Positions 34,514 to 43,036 of a stretch of DNA of 64,000 nucleotides are shown piece by piece; within the stretch, counting starts at the first letter, position 1; every line of letters starts with the position of its first letter. The notes under the pieces were generated by a model, which searched no databases, was not told where the DNA came from, and worked only from the letters and a program-made list of their open reading frames with translations. This DNA is from Arthrobacter sp. 131MFCol6.1 (GTDB lineage: Bacteria; Actinomycetota; Actinomycetes; Actinomycetales; Micrococcaceae). Position numbers and translations under genes: made by a program. The DNA is taken from contig NZ_KB895541.1 in the NCBI RefSeq assembly GCF_000374925.1, positions 1 to 64,000 of the forward strand, given 5' to 3'.

Positions 34514-35572
34514 CTACCAGGTCCGCTTGGCGCCGGTCAGCAGTTCATTACCGGGTTTGCGCCAGCGGGGTTCCTGGTCCAGCGTGTGCTTCGTGATGTT
34601 CCGCAGTGTCCTGATGGTCTTGCCGTACGGCATGACCGACGCGGTCGACAGCTTGCCGCCGGGAGGTTCGTCCATGAACGGCATGAATTTGTCCGGGAAT
34701 CCCGGCATCGTGCAGCCGATGCAGATGCCGCCCACGTTGGGGCAACCGCCGATTCCGTTCATCCAGCCGCGCTTGGGCACGTTGCACTTGACCACCGGTC
34801 CCCAGCAGCCGAGCTTGACGATGCACTTCGGGGACCCGTATTCGGTGGCGAAGTCACCCTGTTCGTAGTAGCCCGCGCGGTCGCATCCCTCGTGCACCGT
34901 CTGGCCAAATAGCCAGGTCGGCCGGAGCGCCTCATCGAGGGGGATCATGGGGGCCTGCCCGGTGGCCTGGTACAGCAGATACGTCATGGTTTCGGACAGG
35001 TTGTCCGGCTGGATGGGGCAGCCCGGGACGCACACGATCGGGATCCCGGCCTTGGACCGCCAGTCATACCCGAGATAGTCGGGCACCCCCATGGCCCCGG
35101 TGGGGTTCCCGGCCATGGCATGGATGCCGCCGTAGGTCGCACAGGTCCCGGCGGCGATGATCGCCGTCGCCTTGGGCGCCAGCCGGTCCAGCCACTCGCT
35201 GGTGGTGATCGGCTGTCCGGTGTCGAGGTTGTTGCCGAAGGCCGCCCAGTAGCCGCCCGCGGCGTGCAGCTTCTCATTCGGGATGGACCCCTCCACCACC
35301 AGCACGAACGGCTCCAGCTCGCCGCGGTCCGCCTTGCGGAACCACTCGAGGAAGTCGTCGGCGCCTTGCTGCGGGCCGCATTCGAAGTCGATCAGCGGCC
35401 AGTGCATGGCAATCTTGGGAAGTCCGGGGAGCGCCCCAAGGGCTATCTCCTCGACGCTTGGCTGGGTTGCCGCCGTCAGGGCCACGGAGTCACCGTCGCA
35501 ACTGAGCCCGGCATTGATCCACAGGACGTGGATCAAGGTTTCTTCCGCTTTCAATGCAGTAGCTGTAGGCAT
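34514..35572 (-). CDS. hhyS: [NiFe]-hydrogenase small subunit, group 1h
   Basis: 352 aa, start ATG 35572 with GGAGG upstream. The proximal-cluster motif is WINAGLSCDGDSVAL: Cys25 and Asp28 stand where most hydrogenases have CxxC. Asp ligation of the proximal [4Fe-4S] is the known hallmark of the oxygen-tolerant actinobacterial type (crystal structure from Ralstonia eutropha). AGTCATYGG, CVPGCPI and C-terminal Cys groups (GCWGPVVKC, GGCPNVGGICIGCTMPGFPD) hold the other clusters. There is no Tat signal or C-terminal membrane anchor. Confidence 0.94.
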   Translation of the reverse strand: MPTATALKAEETLIHVLWINAGLSCDGDSVALTAATQPSVEEIALGALPGLPKIAMHWPLIDFECGPQQGADDFLEWFRKADRGELEPFVLVVEGSIPNEKLHAAGGYWAAFGNNLDTGQPITTSEWLDRLAPKATAIIAAGTCATYGGIHAMAGNPTGAMGVPDYLGYDWRSKAGIPIVCVPGCPIQPDNLSETMTYLLYQATGQAPMIPLDEALRPTWLFGQTVHEGCDRAGYYEQGDFATEYGSPKCIVKLGCWGPVVKCNVPKRGWMNGIGGCPNVGGICIGCTMPGFPDKFMPFMDEPPGGKLSTASVMPYGKTIRTLRNITKHTLDQEPRWRKPGNELLTGAKRTW

Positions 35573-35628
35573 CGTTGCCTCCTTCGGAGCCCGCCCTGTG
35601 GCTGCGGCTCGAATGTTGCGTCAGCAGG

Positions 35629-36591
35629 TCAAACGCGTAGTCCGCCAGAACGCGGCGCACTCCCGGCGGCAGCCGTCGCCAGGTGGGGATTCTTCCGGAT
35701 CCACTCCAGCCAGCCGTCCATGCCGTCGCCGGTGGTAGCTGACAGGGTCAGGACGTCGACGCCGGGATTCAGCAGGCGCGCCTGGCGCACGCAACGCTCG
35801 ACGTCGAACTCCACATAGGGGAGCAGGTCTGCTTTGTTGATGATCACCAGGTCGGCAGCCAGGAACATGTGGGGGTATTTCTGCGGTTTGTCATCGCCCT
35901 CCGTAACTGAGATCACGACGACCCGGGCCGATTCGCCGAGGTCGAACAATGCCGGGCACACCAGGTTGCCCACGTTTTCGATGAAGAGTGTCGATCCGGG
36001 GACCGGGTCCAGCGCACCCAGCGCCCGCTGCAGCATCCCGGCGTCCAGGTGGCAGCCTGCTCCGGTGTTGATTTGGATCACCGGCCGCCCGGTGGACCGG
36101 ATCCGGTCGGCGTCCAGCGAGGTCTCCTGGTCACCTTCAATGACCCCGATCTCCAGTTCGCCGGCCAGTTCCCTGATGGTCCGGACCAGGAGCGTGGTCT
36201 TGCCGGCCCCGGGGGAACTCATGACATTGAAGGCCTGGACGCCGCGTCCTTCCAGCCAGCCCCGGTTCCGTGAGGCCAGGAGGTCGTTCTTGGCGAGAAG
36301 GTTCTCCTCAAGGGAGATGAGGGTCCGTCCGTCCGCCGCGGGGCTGTGCCCGGGATCGGCTGTCCCGGGGGACTGCGGATGCTGATGGCCGTGGCCGTGA
36401 TCGTGGGCATGGCCGTGATCGTGCTCGTGATCGTGCTGATGGCCGTGATCGTGCTCGTGATCGTGGGGATGCGGGTGTTCGTGCGGGGCTGCAGCAGCGT
36501 GCGCAGTGTCGTGCACAATTTCGTGCACAGTTCCGTCGAGGTCCGAAATTCTGGTGCCGGCGTCGTCGCCGCATCCGCACGTCGCACACAT
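35629..36591 (-). CDS. hypB: Hydrogenase nickel GTPase HypB with His-rich region
   Basis: 320 aa. The N-terminus MCATCGCGDD is the high-affinity nickel site. Residues ~37-72 are a run of HEHDHGH-type repeats with some 20 His, a nickel storage region. The GTPase domain has SSPGAGKTTLL (P-loop), GDQETSLDADRI, TGAGCHLDA, and NKADLLPY (NKxD). It inserts nickel together with HypA, whose gene is 2 bp upstream. Confidence 0.95.
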   Translation of the reverse strand: MCATCGCGDDAGTRISDLDGTVHEIVHDTAHAAAAPHEHPHPHDHEHDHGHQHDHEHDHGHAHDHGHGHQHPQSPGTADPGHSPAADGRTLISLEENLLAKNDLLASRNRGWLEGRGVQAFNVMSSPGAGKTTLLVRTIRELAGELEIGVIEGDQETSLDADRIRSTGRPVIQINTGAGCHLDAGMLQRALGALDPVPGSTLFIENVGNLVCPALFDLGESARVVVISVTEGDDKPQKYPHMFLAADLVIINKADLLPYVEFDVERCVRQARLLNPGVDVLTLSATTGDGMDGWLEWIRKNPHLATAAAGSAPRSGGLRV

Positions 36592-36593
36592 GT

Positions 36594-36923
36594 CTACGCA
36601 ACCTCCACCGAGGTGACCAGGAGTTCCCGGCCACTGACGACTTCGACATCGGCACTGCCGCAGGGGCAGAGCAGAAACATGTCCTCAAGGACGAACTCGT
36701 CGCGGCAGCTGCGGCACCTGGCCCGGCCCTCGGATTCATCGATCGTCAGGGTTGCCCCGGCCAGCGGCGTGTCAGCTGAAACGACGTCGAAGCAAAAGCG
36801 CACGGCGTCCGGGAGGACGCCGCTCAAGGGTCCGATCCGCAGGTTGACGCCCGTCACGGAGCGGCCGCCGGTCCGGTCCAGGACCGCCTCCACAAGACTT
36901 TGCGTGATCGAAAGTTCGTGCAT
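36594..36923 (-). CDS. hypA: Hydrogenase nickel metallochaperone HypA
   Basis: 109 aa. MHELSITQSLVEAV carries the nickel-binding His2; the zinc knuckle is CRSC and CPCG (residues ~72-90). It is the first gene of the eleven-gene hydrogenase operon. Confidence 0.94.
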   Translation of the reverse strand: MHELSITQSLVEAVLDRTGGRSVTGVNLRIGPLSGVLPDAVRFCFDVVSADTPLAGATLTIDESEGRARCRSCRDEFVLEDMFLLCPCGSADVEVVSGRELLVTSVEVA

Positions 36924-37268
36924 GAGCCGCTGCCACCTCGTCGTTTCAATGTAGGCCTGCGGGGTACAAACTTCAATATGTACGGATCCCCCGAAGCGCG
37001 CGCCCGCCTGCCTGCCTCAGCCGCTCGCTGGGTGCCTCCCGGCGTGCCTCACGGCGTGCCTGCCGGCACGCTCAGGCCGCCGGGCCCGCCCCGAGACAAC
37101 CTTCGACTTCAACCCGAACGTCAAGGCACAGCGTCCGGCCCAGTGTCAAGGTCCGGCGAATACCGGGTCGGGCGCTGTAACCTTGGGAGGAACGCGCTGG
37201 GCTCTGGAAGCTTGGACGCGGCACAATGAAGCACGACAATCACCGTCATCGAAAGTGTGGATAGATAC
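36924..37268. other. Divergent intergenic region between hypA and parA
   Basis: About 345 bp with no convincing gene. It should carry the hydrogenase promoter (leftward; TACATT about 40 nt from the hypA ATG is a weak -10 candidate) and the parA promoter (rightward). A short imperfect tandem repeat of GGCGTGCCTC units lies near 37031-37072. I found no parS-like TGTTTCACGTGAAACA sequence. Confidence 0.5.
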
Positions 37269-38168
37269 GTGAGCAGCGAACAGGGTTCAGCAACTCTGGA
37301 AGGCACCGAACTCGATCTGGAAGACGCCGTCATGGGCCCCACCGGGCGGCCCCAACGCGACTTTCCGGAGCCCGCGCCGCTGTCCTCCCACGGTCCTGCG
37401 CGGGTCATCGCCATGGTGAACCAGAAGGGCGGGGTGGGCAAAACCACGTCCACCATCAACCTTGCCGCCGCCCTGGCCGAATACGGCCGCCGCGTGCTCC
37501 TGGTCGACTTCGATCCGCAGGGCGCCCTGTCCGCCGGCCTGGGCACCAACCCGCACGAGCTCGACCTCACCGTGTACAACGTGCTGATGGACCGCAAAGT
37601 GGACATCCGCGACGCCATCCAGAAGACCGGCGTGGAAAACGTGGACCTGCTCCCGGCCAACATCGACCTCTCCGCCGCCGAGGTGCAGCTGGTCAACGAA
37701 GTGGCCCGCGAACAGGTCCTGGACCGGGCATTGAAGAAGGTCGAGGACGACTACGACGTCGTCCTGATCGATTGCCAGCCCTCACTCGGCCTGCTCACCG
37801 TCAACGCGCTCACCGCCGCCCACGGCGTCATCATCCCGCTGATCTGTGAGTTCTTCGCCCTGCGCGCCGTGGCGCTGCTCGTGGAAACCATCGACAAGGT
37901 CCAGGACCGCCTCAATCCGCGCCTGCAGGTCGATGGCGTGCTCGCCACGATGTACGACGCCCGGACCCTGCACGGCCGCGAGGTGATCGCCCGCCTGGTG
38001 GAGGCCTTCGGCGACAAGGTCTTCGAAACGGTCATCAAGCGCTCGATCAAATTTGCCGACGCCACGGTCGCGGCCGAGCCCATCACAACCTACGCGGGCA
38101 ACCACGTCGGTGCCGACGCCTACCGCCGCCTGGCCAAAGAGCTGATCTCGCGCGGCGGCGCGCCCTAG
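37269..38168 (+). CDS. ParA/Soj-family ATPase of the scpAB operon
   Basis: 299 aa from GTG 37269 (GTG 37257 also in frame). The deviant Walker A is NQKGGVGKTTSTINLAAALA, with LLVDFDPQGALSAGLG and VVLIDCQPSLGLLTVNAL. No parB follows; instead scpA and scpB do. In M. tuberculosis the same order (Rv1708-scpA-scpB) is found, so this is the chromosome-organisation ParA-like protein rather than the origin-segregation ParA. A role with SMC-ScpAB is inferred. Confidence 0.88.
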   Translation: MSSEQGSATLEGTELDLEDAVMGPTGRPQRDFPEPAPLSSHGPARVIAMVNQKGGVGKTTSTINLAAALAEYGRRVLLVDFDPQGALSAGLGTNPHELDLTVYNVLMDRKVDIRDAIQKTGVENVDLLPANIDLSAAEVQLVNEVAREQVLDRALKKVEDDYDVVLIDCQPSLGLLTVNALTAAHGVIIPLICEFFALRAVALLVETIDKVQDRLNPRLQVDGVLATMYDARTLHGREVIARLVEAFGDKVFETVIKRSIKFADATVAAEPITTYAGNHVGADAYRRLAKELISRGGAP

Positions 38169-38176
38169 CCAGGATC

Positions 38177-39109
38177 GTGGCAGGCGCCTTTTCTCCGCCA
38201 GCGAATCTCGATATGCCGGCGGAGCTCGACACGCGCGCGGACTCCGCGCTATCCGCGGGCCCCGGCGTCACTGCAGCACCGCCCGTCAGTGCAGAACCGC
38301 CCGGGAAAAAGCCCGGATTCGAAGTGAGGCTGGCCAACTTCACCGGCCCGTTCGACCTCCTGCTCGGCCTGATCTCCAAGCATCAGCTGGACATCACCGA
38401 GGTGGCGCTGTCCACGGTCACTGACGAATTCATCAAGTACATCAGGGGCCTGCAGCAGCTGGGGGAGGAGTGGGCCCTGGATGAGGCCAGCGAATTCCTG
38501 GTGATTGCTGCCACCCTCCTGGACCTCAAAGCGGCCCGGCTGCTGCCCGCGGGCGAGGTCGAGGACGATGAGGACATCGCCCTGCTGGAGGCCCGGGACC
38601 TGCTGTTCGCCCGGCTGCTGCAGTACAAGGCCTTCAAACAGGTGGCCGGCATGATCGGCTCCACGCTCGAGCTCGAGGCCCGGCGGTATCCCCGGCAGGT
38701 CGCCCTGGAGGGACACTTCGCTGCCCTGCTTCCGGAGCTTCTGTGGCGGCACACCCCGGCGCAGTTCGCTTCCCTGGCCGAGGCGGCCCTCAAACCCAAG
38801 GAGGCAGCCCCCACCGAAGTGGGCCTCGCGCACCTGCACGGCGCGCCCGTCAGCGTCAAGGAACAGGCCGAGCTGCTGGGGAACCGGTTACGGCTGGGCA
38901 CGCCGCTGAGCTTCCGGGCGCTGATCGCCGACGCCGAATCCACGCTGGTGGTGGTGGCGCGGTTCCTGGCGCTGCTGGAGCTGTTCCGCGACCGCGCGGT
39001 GGGCTTTGACCAGCTGCTGCCGCTGGGGGAACTGACGGTGCACTGGACGGCCGATACCCAGGGGTGGAGCAGCGAAAACCTGAGCGAAGAATACGAGGAC
39101 CAACCGTGA
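38177..39109 (+). CDS. scpA: Segregation and condensation protein A
   Basis: 310 aa from GTG 38177. After a 45-residue disordered start, the kleisin opens FEVRLANFTGPFDLLLGLIS and HQLDITEVALSTVTDEFI; the C-terminal winged helix ends near LELFRDRAVGFDQ. ScpA bridges the SMC heads. It overlaps scpB by 4 bp (GTGA). Confidence 0.93.
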   Translation: MAGAFSPPANLDMPAELDTRADSALSAGPGVTAAPPVSAEPPGKKPGFEVRLANFTGPFDLLLGLISKHQLDITEVALSTVTDEFIKYIRGLQQLGEEWALDEASEFLVIAATLLDLKAARLLPAGEVEDDEDIALLEARDLLFARLLQYKAFKQVAGMIGSTLELEARRYPRQVALEGHFAALLPELLWRHTPAQFASLAEAALKPKEAAPTEVGLAHLHGAPVSVKEQAELLGNRLRLGTPLSFRALIADAESTLVVVARFLALLELFRDRAVGFDQLLPLGELTVHWTADTQGWSSENLSEEYEDQP

Positions 39110-39792
39110 ACGAACGATTCCCTGACGCTGCCCGCGAGGCGGGGGCGGAAGCCGGGACAGACGCCGGTCCGGACGTCGCGAGCCTGCCAGGGGGCGCCCG
39201 GGCGGCCCTCGAGGCCGTCCTGATGGTGATCGACGAACCGGCCACCGCCCCCGCCCTGGCAGCCGGACTGAACTTGACGGTCGACGTCGTCGAGACCCTG
39301 CTGGCTGAACTGCAGCGGGAGTATAACGGCTATACTGTTAATGCCCCGGATGCGGATGTCGCCAGCTTCAACGGTAACAATGCCGCCCCCCGGGGTTTTG
39401 AATTGCGGAATATCGCCGGAGGCTGGCGGATCTATTCCCGCGCGGAGTTCGCCGAGATCGTTGGCGGATTCGTGCTGGAAGGCCAAACAGCCAGGCTGAC
39501 GCAGGCGGCGCTCGAAACGCTCGCCGTCATCGCATACCGCCAGCCCGTATCAAGGGCGCGGGTGTCTGCAATTCGAGGAGTCAACGTTGACTCTGTCGTG
39601 CGGACGCTGACGCAGCGGGGGCTGATTGAGGATTCGGGAACCGATCCCGAGTCCGGAGCAATCCTGTACCGCACGACATCGTATTTCCTTGAGCGGATGG
39701 GAATCGGCTCAGTGGCTGAATTGCCACAGCTTTCCCCACACCTTCCTGGACTGGAAGGCATCGAGGATTTTTACGATGCAGCAAGAATGTAG
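39106..39792 (+). CDS. scpB: Segregation and condensation protein B
   Basis: 228 aa from GTG 39106. Two winged-helix domains are visible (ALEAVLMVIDEPATAPALA; TQAALETLAVIAYRQPVSRA then IRGVNVDSVVRTLTQRGLI). It dimerises on ScpA in the SMC complex. A local dip in GC (GAGTATAACGGCTATACTG near 39319) is noted. Confidence 0.93.
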   Translation: MNERFPDAAREAGAEAGTDAGPDVASLPGGARAALEAVLMVIDEPATAPALAAGLNLTVDVVETLLAELQREYNGYTVNAPDADVASFNGNNAAPRGFELRNIAGGWRIYSRAEFAEIVGGFVLEGQTARLTQAALETLAVIAYRQPVSRARVSAIRGVNVDSVVRTLTQRGLIEDSGTDPESGAILYRTTSYFLERMGIGSVAELPQLSPHLPGLEGIEDFYDAARM

Positions 39793-39921
39793 GCAGTACT
39801 TAGGCAGAATCGGTGCAGGCACAACGTCTGCGCGAGAGTATCCACCGGGCAGAACAATTTGCCCGGCCGGCGGGTGTTGTCGGGAGACAGCGGCCGCAGG
39901 CCACCAACGTAAGGACGGGTC

Positions 39922-41181
39922 ATGACACAGGCGGGACGCCAGGGTTCACCACGTAACAGTTCGGGACGCAACAGTGCCGGACAAAGCTATTCCGGCCAAA
40001 AGCCGGCGCAAGGCGGTTCAGGCCGCGGCGCACAGGGCGGCGCAGGCCGCAGCTCCCAAGGCGGCGCCGGCCGCAGCGGCGGAGCCGGCTACAAGGGCGG
40101 CGGAGACCGCCCCTTCAAGCACCCCAAGCCTCGCGAAGAGGCCTTCATCGATCCGGACCTGCAGGGTCCGGACGGCGCGCCGTCGGCTGCCCGCCCGGCT
40201 TCCGCTGACTGGAAGTCGAAAGCGCCTTCCGGCAAGGAAGCAGCCCGCAAGGCGGCAGCCCGCAAGCCCGGCTTCGGCAAGGCCCCCGGCACCCCCGGTG
40301 CCCTCAAGCCCAAGCCGCGCACCGGCGCCGCCAAGTTCGCCGGTCCCCGCGCCTTCGGCAGCGAACGCTTCGGCCAGAACCTCGGACCGGTGCGCAAACC
40401 CGCCCGCAACCGCGGACCGCGCCGCGAGGTGCCGCAGTCTGAGCTGCACGATGCCGACGGCACCCGCCTCCAGAAGGTCATGGCCTCCGCCGGCGTCGCC
40501 TCACGGCGCGTCTGCGAGGAAATGATCGCCGAGGGCCGCGTCGAGGTCGACGGCCGGGTGGTCACCGAACTCGGCGTGCGTGTCGACCCGAAGACGGCAG
40601 TGATCCACGTCGACGGACTGCGCATCCAGCTGGACGAGAACATGGTCTACATGGTCTTCAACAAGCCCAAGGGCGTCGTCTCCACCATGGAGGACCCGGA
40701 CGGCCGCCCGTGCATCAGCGACTTTGTCCGCAACCACCACGGCGAACGCCTCTTCCACGTGGGCAGGCTCGACGTCGCCACGGAAGGGCTGCTGCTCCTG
40801 ACTAACGACGGCGAGCTCGCCAACCGCCTGACGCACCCGTCCTACGAAGTGCCCAAGACCTACCTCGTGCAGGTCCGCGGGCCGTTCCCGCAGGGCGTGG
40901 GGGCCGAACTCAAAGGCGGCGTCGAACTCGAGGACGGCATCGCCTCGGTGGACTCCTTCAAGCTCGTCGACTCGACTCCCGGCCACGTGCTGATCGAGGT
41001 CGTGCTGCACTCGGGCAAGAACCGGATCGTCCGGCGCATGTTCGACGCCGTCGGCTTCCCCGTGCTGCGCCTGGTGCGCGTCAAGGTCGGCCCCATCGGG
41101 CTCGGCGACCAGCGCCAGGGCAGCATCCGCAACCTCGGCAAGCAGGAAGTCGGCCACCTGCTGGCCTCCGTGGGGCTGTAA
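39922..41181 (+). CDS. 23S rRNA pseudouridine synthase, RluB/RsuA family
   Basis: 419 aa. An unusually long N-terminal extension (~170 aa, rich in Gly, Ser, Arg, Lys and Ala, with GAGRSS and QGGAGRSGG units) precedes an S4 domain (RLQKVMASAGVASRRVCEEM) and the catalytic domain with GRLDVATEGLLLLTNDGELA containing the catalytic Asp. Typical RluB proteins are ~250-300 aa. The gene is in the scpB-rluB-cmk order common in actinobacteria. A 129-bp gap precedes it. Confidence 0.9.
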   Translation: MTQAGRQGSPRNSSGRNSAGQSYSGQKPAQGGSGRGAQGGAGRSSQGGAGRSGGAGYKGGGDRPFKHPKPREEAFIDPDLQGPDGAPSAARPASADWKSKAPSGKEAARKAAARKPGFGKAPGTPGALKPKPRTGAAKFAGPRAFGSERFGQNLGPVRKPARNRGPRREVPQSELHDADGTRLQKVMASAGVASRRVCEEMIAEGRVEVDGRVVTELGVRVDPKTAVIHVDGLRIQLDENMVYMVFNKPKGVVSTMEDPDGRPCISDFVRNHHGERLFHVGRLDVATEGLLLLTNDGELANRLTHPSYEVPKTYLVQVRGPFPQGVGAELKGGVELEDGIASVDSFKLVDSTPGHVLIEVVLHSGKNRIVRRMFDAVGFPVLRLVRVKVGPIGLGDQRQGSIRNLGKQEVGHLLASVGL

Positions 41182-41183
41182 GC

Positions 41184-42293
41184 ATGTCCGCCTTCCGCAC
41201 GCACGGCCGCGGCCACCTGAACGGCCCGGTGCTCGTCCTGGGCTCCGGGCTGCTGGGCACCAGCATCGGGCTGGGGCTGCGGGGGCGGGGTGTGGCTGTA
41301 TTCCTCTCAGACCCCTCGCCGACCAACCAGGCCGTCGCCGTCGACATCGGCGCCGGCCTGCCGCTGGCGCGCCTCGAGGGGGAGGCGCCGGAGCTCGTCG
41401 TCGTGGCCGCACCGCCGGATGTCACGGCGGACGTCGTTGCCAAGGCGCTCCAGGACTACCCGCACGCCGTCGTGGTGGACATCGCGAGCGTGAAGGCAGG
41501 GATCCTGGCCGATCTCCGCAGCCGCGGAGCGGACCTGGGCCGCTACGTGGGCACCCACCCCATGGCCGGGCGCGAGAAATCCGGCCCGGTCGCGGCCCGG
41601 GGCGAGCTGTTCACGTCCATGCCGTGGGTCGTGTGCCCGGCGGAGGAGACTCTGCCGGAGTCGCTGCGGGTGGCGCGTGCGCTGGCCGGCGATCTCGGCG
41701 CCGTCGTGTCCGAATTCGCCGCCGACGAGCACGACGCAGCCGTGGCGCTCGTCTCACACCTGCCGCAGGTGATGTCCTCGCTCGTGGCCAGCCGCCTGCA
41801 GGGCACGCCCCTGCACGCCCTGTCCCTGGCCGGCAACGGGCTGCGGGATGTCACCCGGATCGCCGCGAGCGATCCCACGCTCTGGGTCCAGATCCTGGGC
41901 GCGAACGCGGAAAAGGTGGTGGAGATCCTGCACGGAGTCCGCGAGGACCTCAACCGGCTGATCGGCACCCTGGAGGCCCCGACCGCTCCCGGCGCCAGGC
42001 TGGACCTTGCCCAGCTGATCAGCGAAGGCAACGCCGGCCAGTCCCGGATCCCGGGCAAGCACGGCGGACCCCCGCAGGCATACTCGTGGCTGACGGTGCT
42101 GGTGGATGACACCCCCGGACAGATCGCCAAGCTGCTGACCGAGATCGGCGAGATCGGCGTCAACGTCGAAGACCTCCGCCTCGACCACTCTTCGGGGCAG
42201 AATGTGGGCATGGTGGAAATTTCCGTCCTGCCGAACAAGCACGACCTTTTGATAGAAGCCCTCAACGACCGTGGATGGCGGGTACTCCAGTAA
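41184..42293 (+). CDS. tyrA: Prephenate dehydrogenase with ACT domain
   Basis: 369 aa. The Rossmann motif is VLVLGSGLLGTSIGLGLRGRG; GTHPMAGREKSGP is the family His/substrate motif. A C-terminal ACT domain (about 295-369: SWLTVLVDDTPGQIAKLLTE) is likely the tyrosine-sensing site. It makes 4-hydroxyphenylpyruvate for tyrosine. Its TAA overlaps the cmk ATG by one base. Confidence 0.92.
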   Translation: MSAFRTHGRGHLNGPVLVLGSGLLGTSIGLGLRGRGVAVFLSDPSPTNQAVAVDIGAGLPLARLEGEAPELVVVAAPPDVTADVVAKALQDYPHAVVVDIASVKAGILADLRSRGADLGRYVGTHPMAGREKSGPVAARGELFTSMPWVVCPAEETLPESLRVARALAGDLGAVVSEFAADEHDAAVALVSHLPQVMSSLVASRLQGTPLHALSLAGNGLRDVTRIAASDPTLWVQILGANAEKVVEILHGVREDLNRLIGTLEAPTAPGARLDLAQLISEGNAGQSRIPGKHGGPPQAYSWLTVLVDDTPGQIAKLLTEIGEIGVNVEDLRLDHSSGQNVGMVEISVLPNKHDLLIEALNDRGWRVLQ

Positions 42294-43036
42294 TGACCCA
42301 GGAACTCATCGAGACAGTGGACGTGCTCCGTCCCGGAAAAAGCCTTGTGGTTGCCATCGATGGCCCCTCCGGCTCCGGCAAATCCAGCGTGAGCAAGGAG
42401 GTGGCCCGGCGGCTGAAACTGGCCTACCTCGACACCGGCGCGATGTACCGCGCCCTGACGTGGTTCTGCCTGCAGAGCGGCACGGACCTGGACGACGGGG
42501 CCGCCGTCGAGACAGCCGCCGAGACGCTGCCGCTGGAAATCAGCACGAGCCCGCAGGAAGACTACGTCCGCGTCGGCGGCCACGATGTCACCCTGGCCAT
42601 CCGTGAACCCGCTATTTCCGCGGCAGTCAGCGCCGTCGCCACCACCCTGGGCGCGCGGACGGAACTGATCCGCCGGCAGCGCGAGCTGATCGAAAAGCAC
42701 CACCGCCGCATGGTGGTGGAGGGCCGGGACATCACCACCGTCGTCGCGCCCCATGCCGAGGTGCGGATGCTGCTGACCGCCAGCGAGGAAGCCCGGCTGC
42801 GCCGCCGCGGCATCCAGTTGGGCGGCAGCCAGAACGCCGAGCAGCTGGCAGCCCAGGTCACGCACCGCGATGCCAAGGACTCCACCGTAGTGAACTTCAC
42901 CACGGCCGCCGACGGCGTCGTGACCCTGGACTCCTCCGAACTGGACTTTGACGGGACGGTCCAGGCCGCCCTCGACATCGTGGACACCGTGGTCAACCAC
43001 TCTCCTGTTCCGCTCCGGGCCGTCCACGGTGACTGA
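42293..43036 (+). CDS. cmk: Cytidylate kinase
   Basis: 247 aa. P-loop AIDGPSGSGKSSVSK (residue ~20), YLDTGAMYRALTWFCL, the CMP-binding insert and the VVEGRDITTVVAPHA segment are typical. It phosphorylates CMP and dCMP. It overlaps the next gene by 8 bp. Confidence 0.95.
   Translation: MTQELIETVDVLRPGKSLVVAIDGPSGSGKSSVSKEVARRLKLAYLDTGAMYRALTWFCLQSGTDLDDGAAVETAAETLPLEISTSPQEDYVRVGGHDVTLAIREPAISAAVSAVATTLGARTELIRRQRELIEKHHRRMVVEGRDITTVVAPHAEVRMLLTASEEARLRRRGIQLGGSQNAEQLAAQVTHRDAKDSTVVNFTTAADGVVTLDSSELDFDGTVQAALDIVDTVVNHSPVPLRAVHGD

Noticed and set aside
36346..36954. Plus-strand frame with VIVLVIVLMAVIVLV-like stretches that looks like a membrane protein
   Set aside because: It is the complement of the His/Asp-rich codons of hypB; the hydrophobic look is an artefact.
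36900..37229. 109-codon plus-strand frame between hypA and parA
   Set aside because: No ribosome binding site, composition typical of non-coding GC-rich DNA, overlaps the divergent promoter region.
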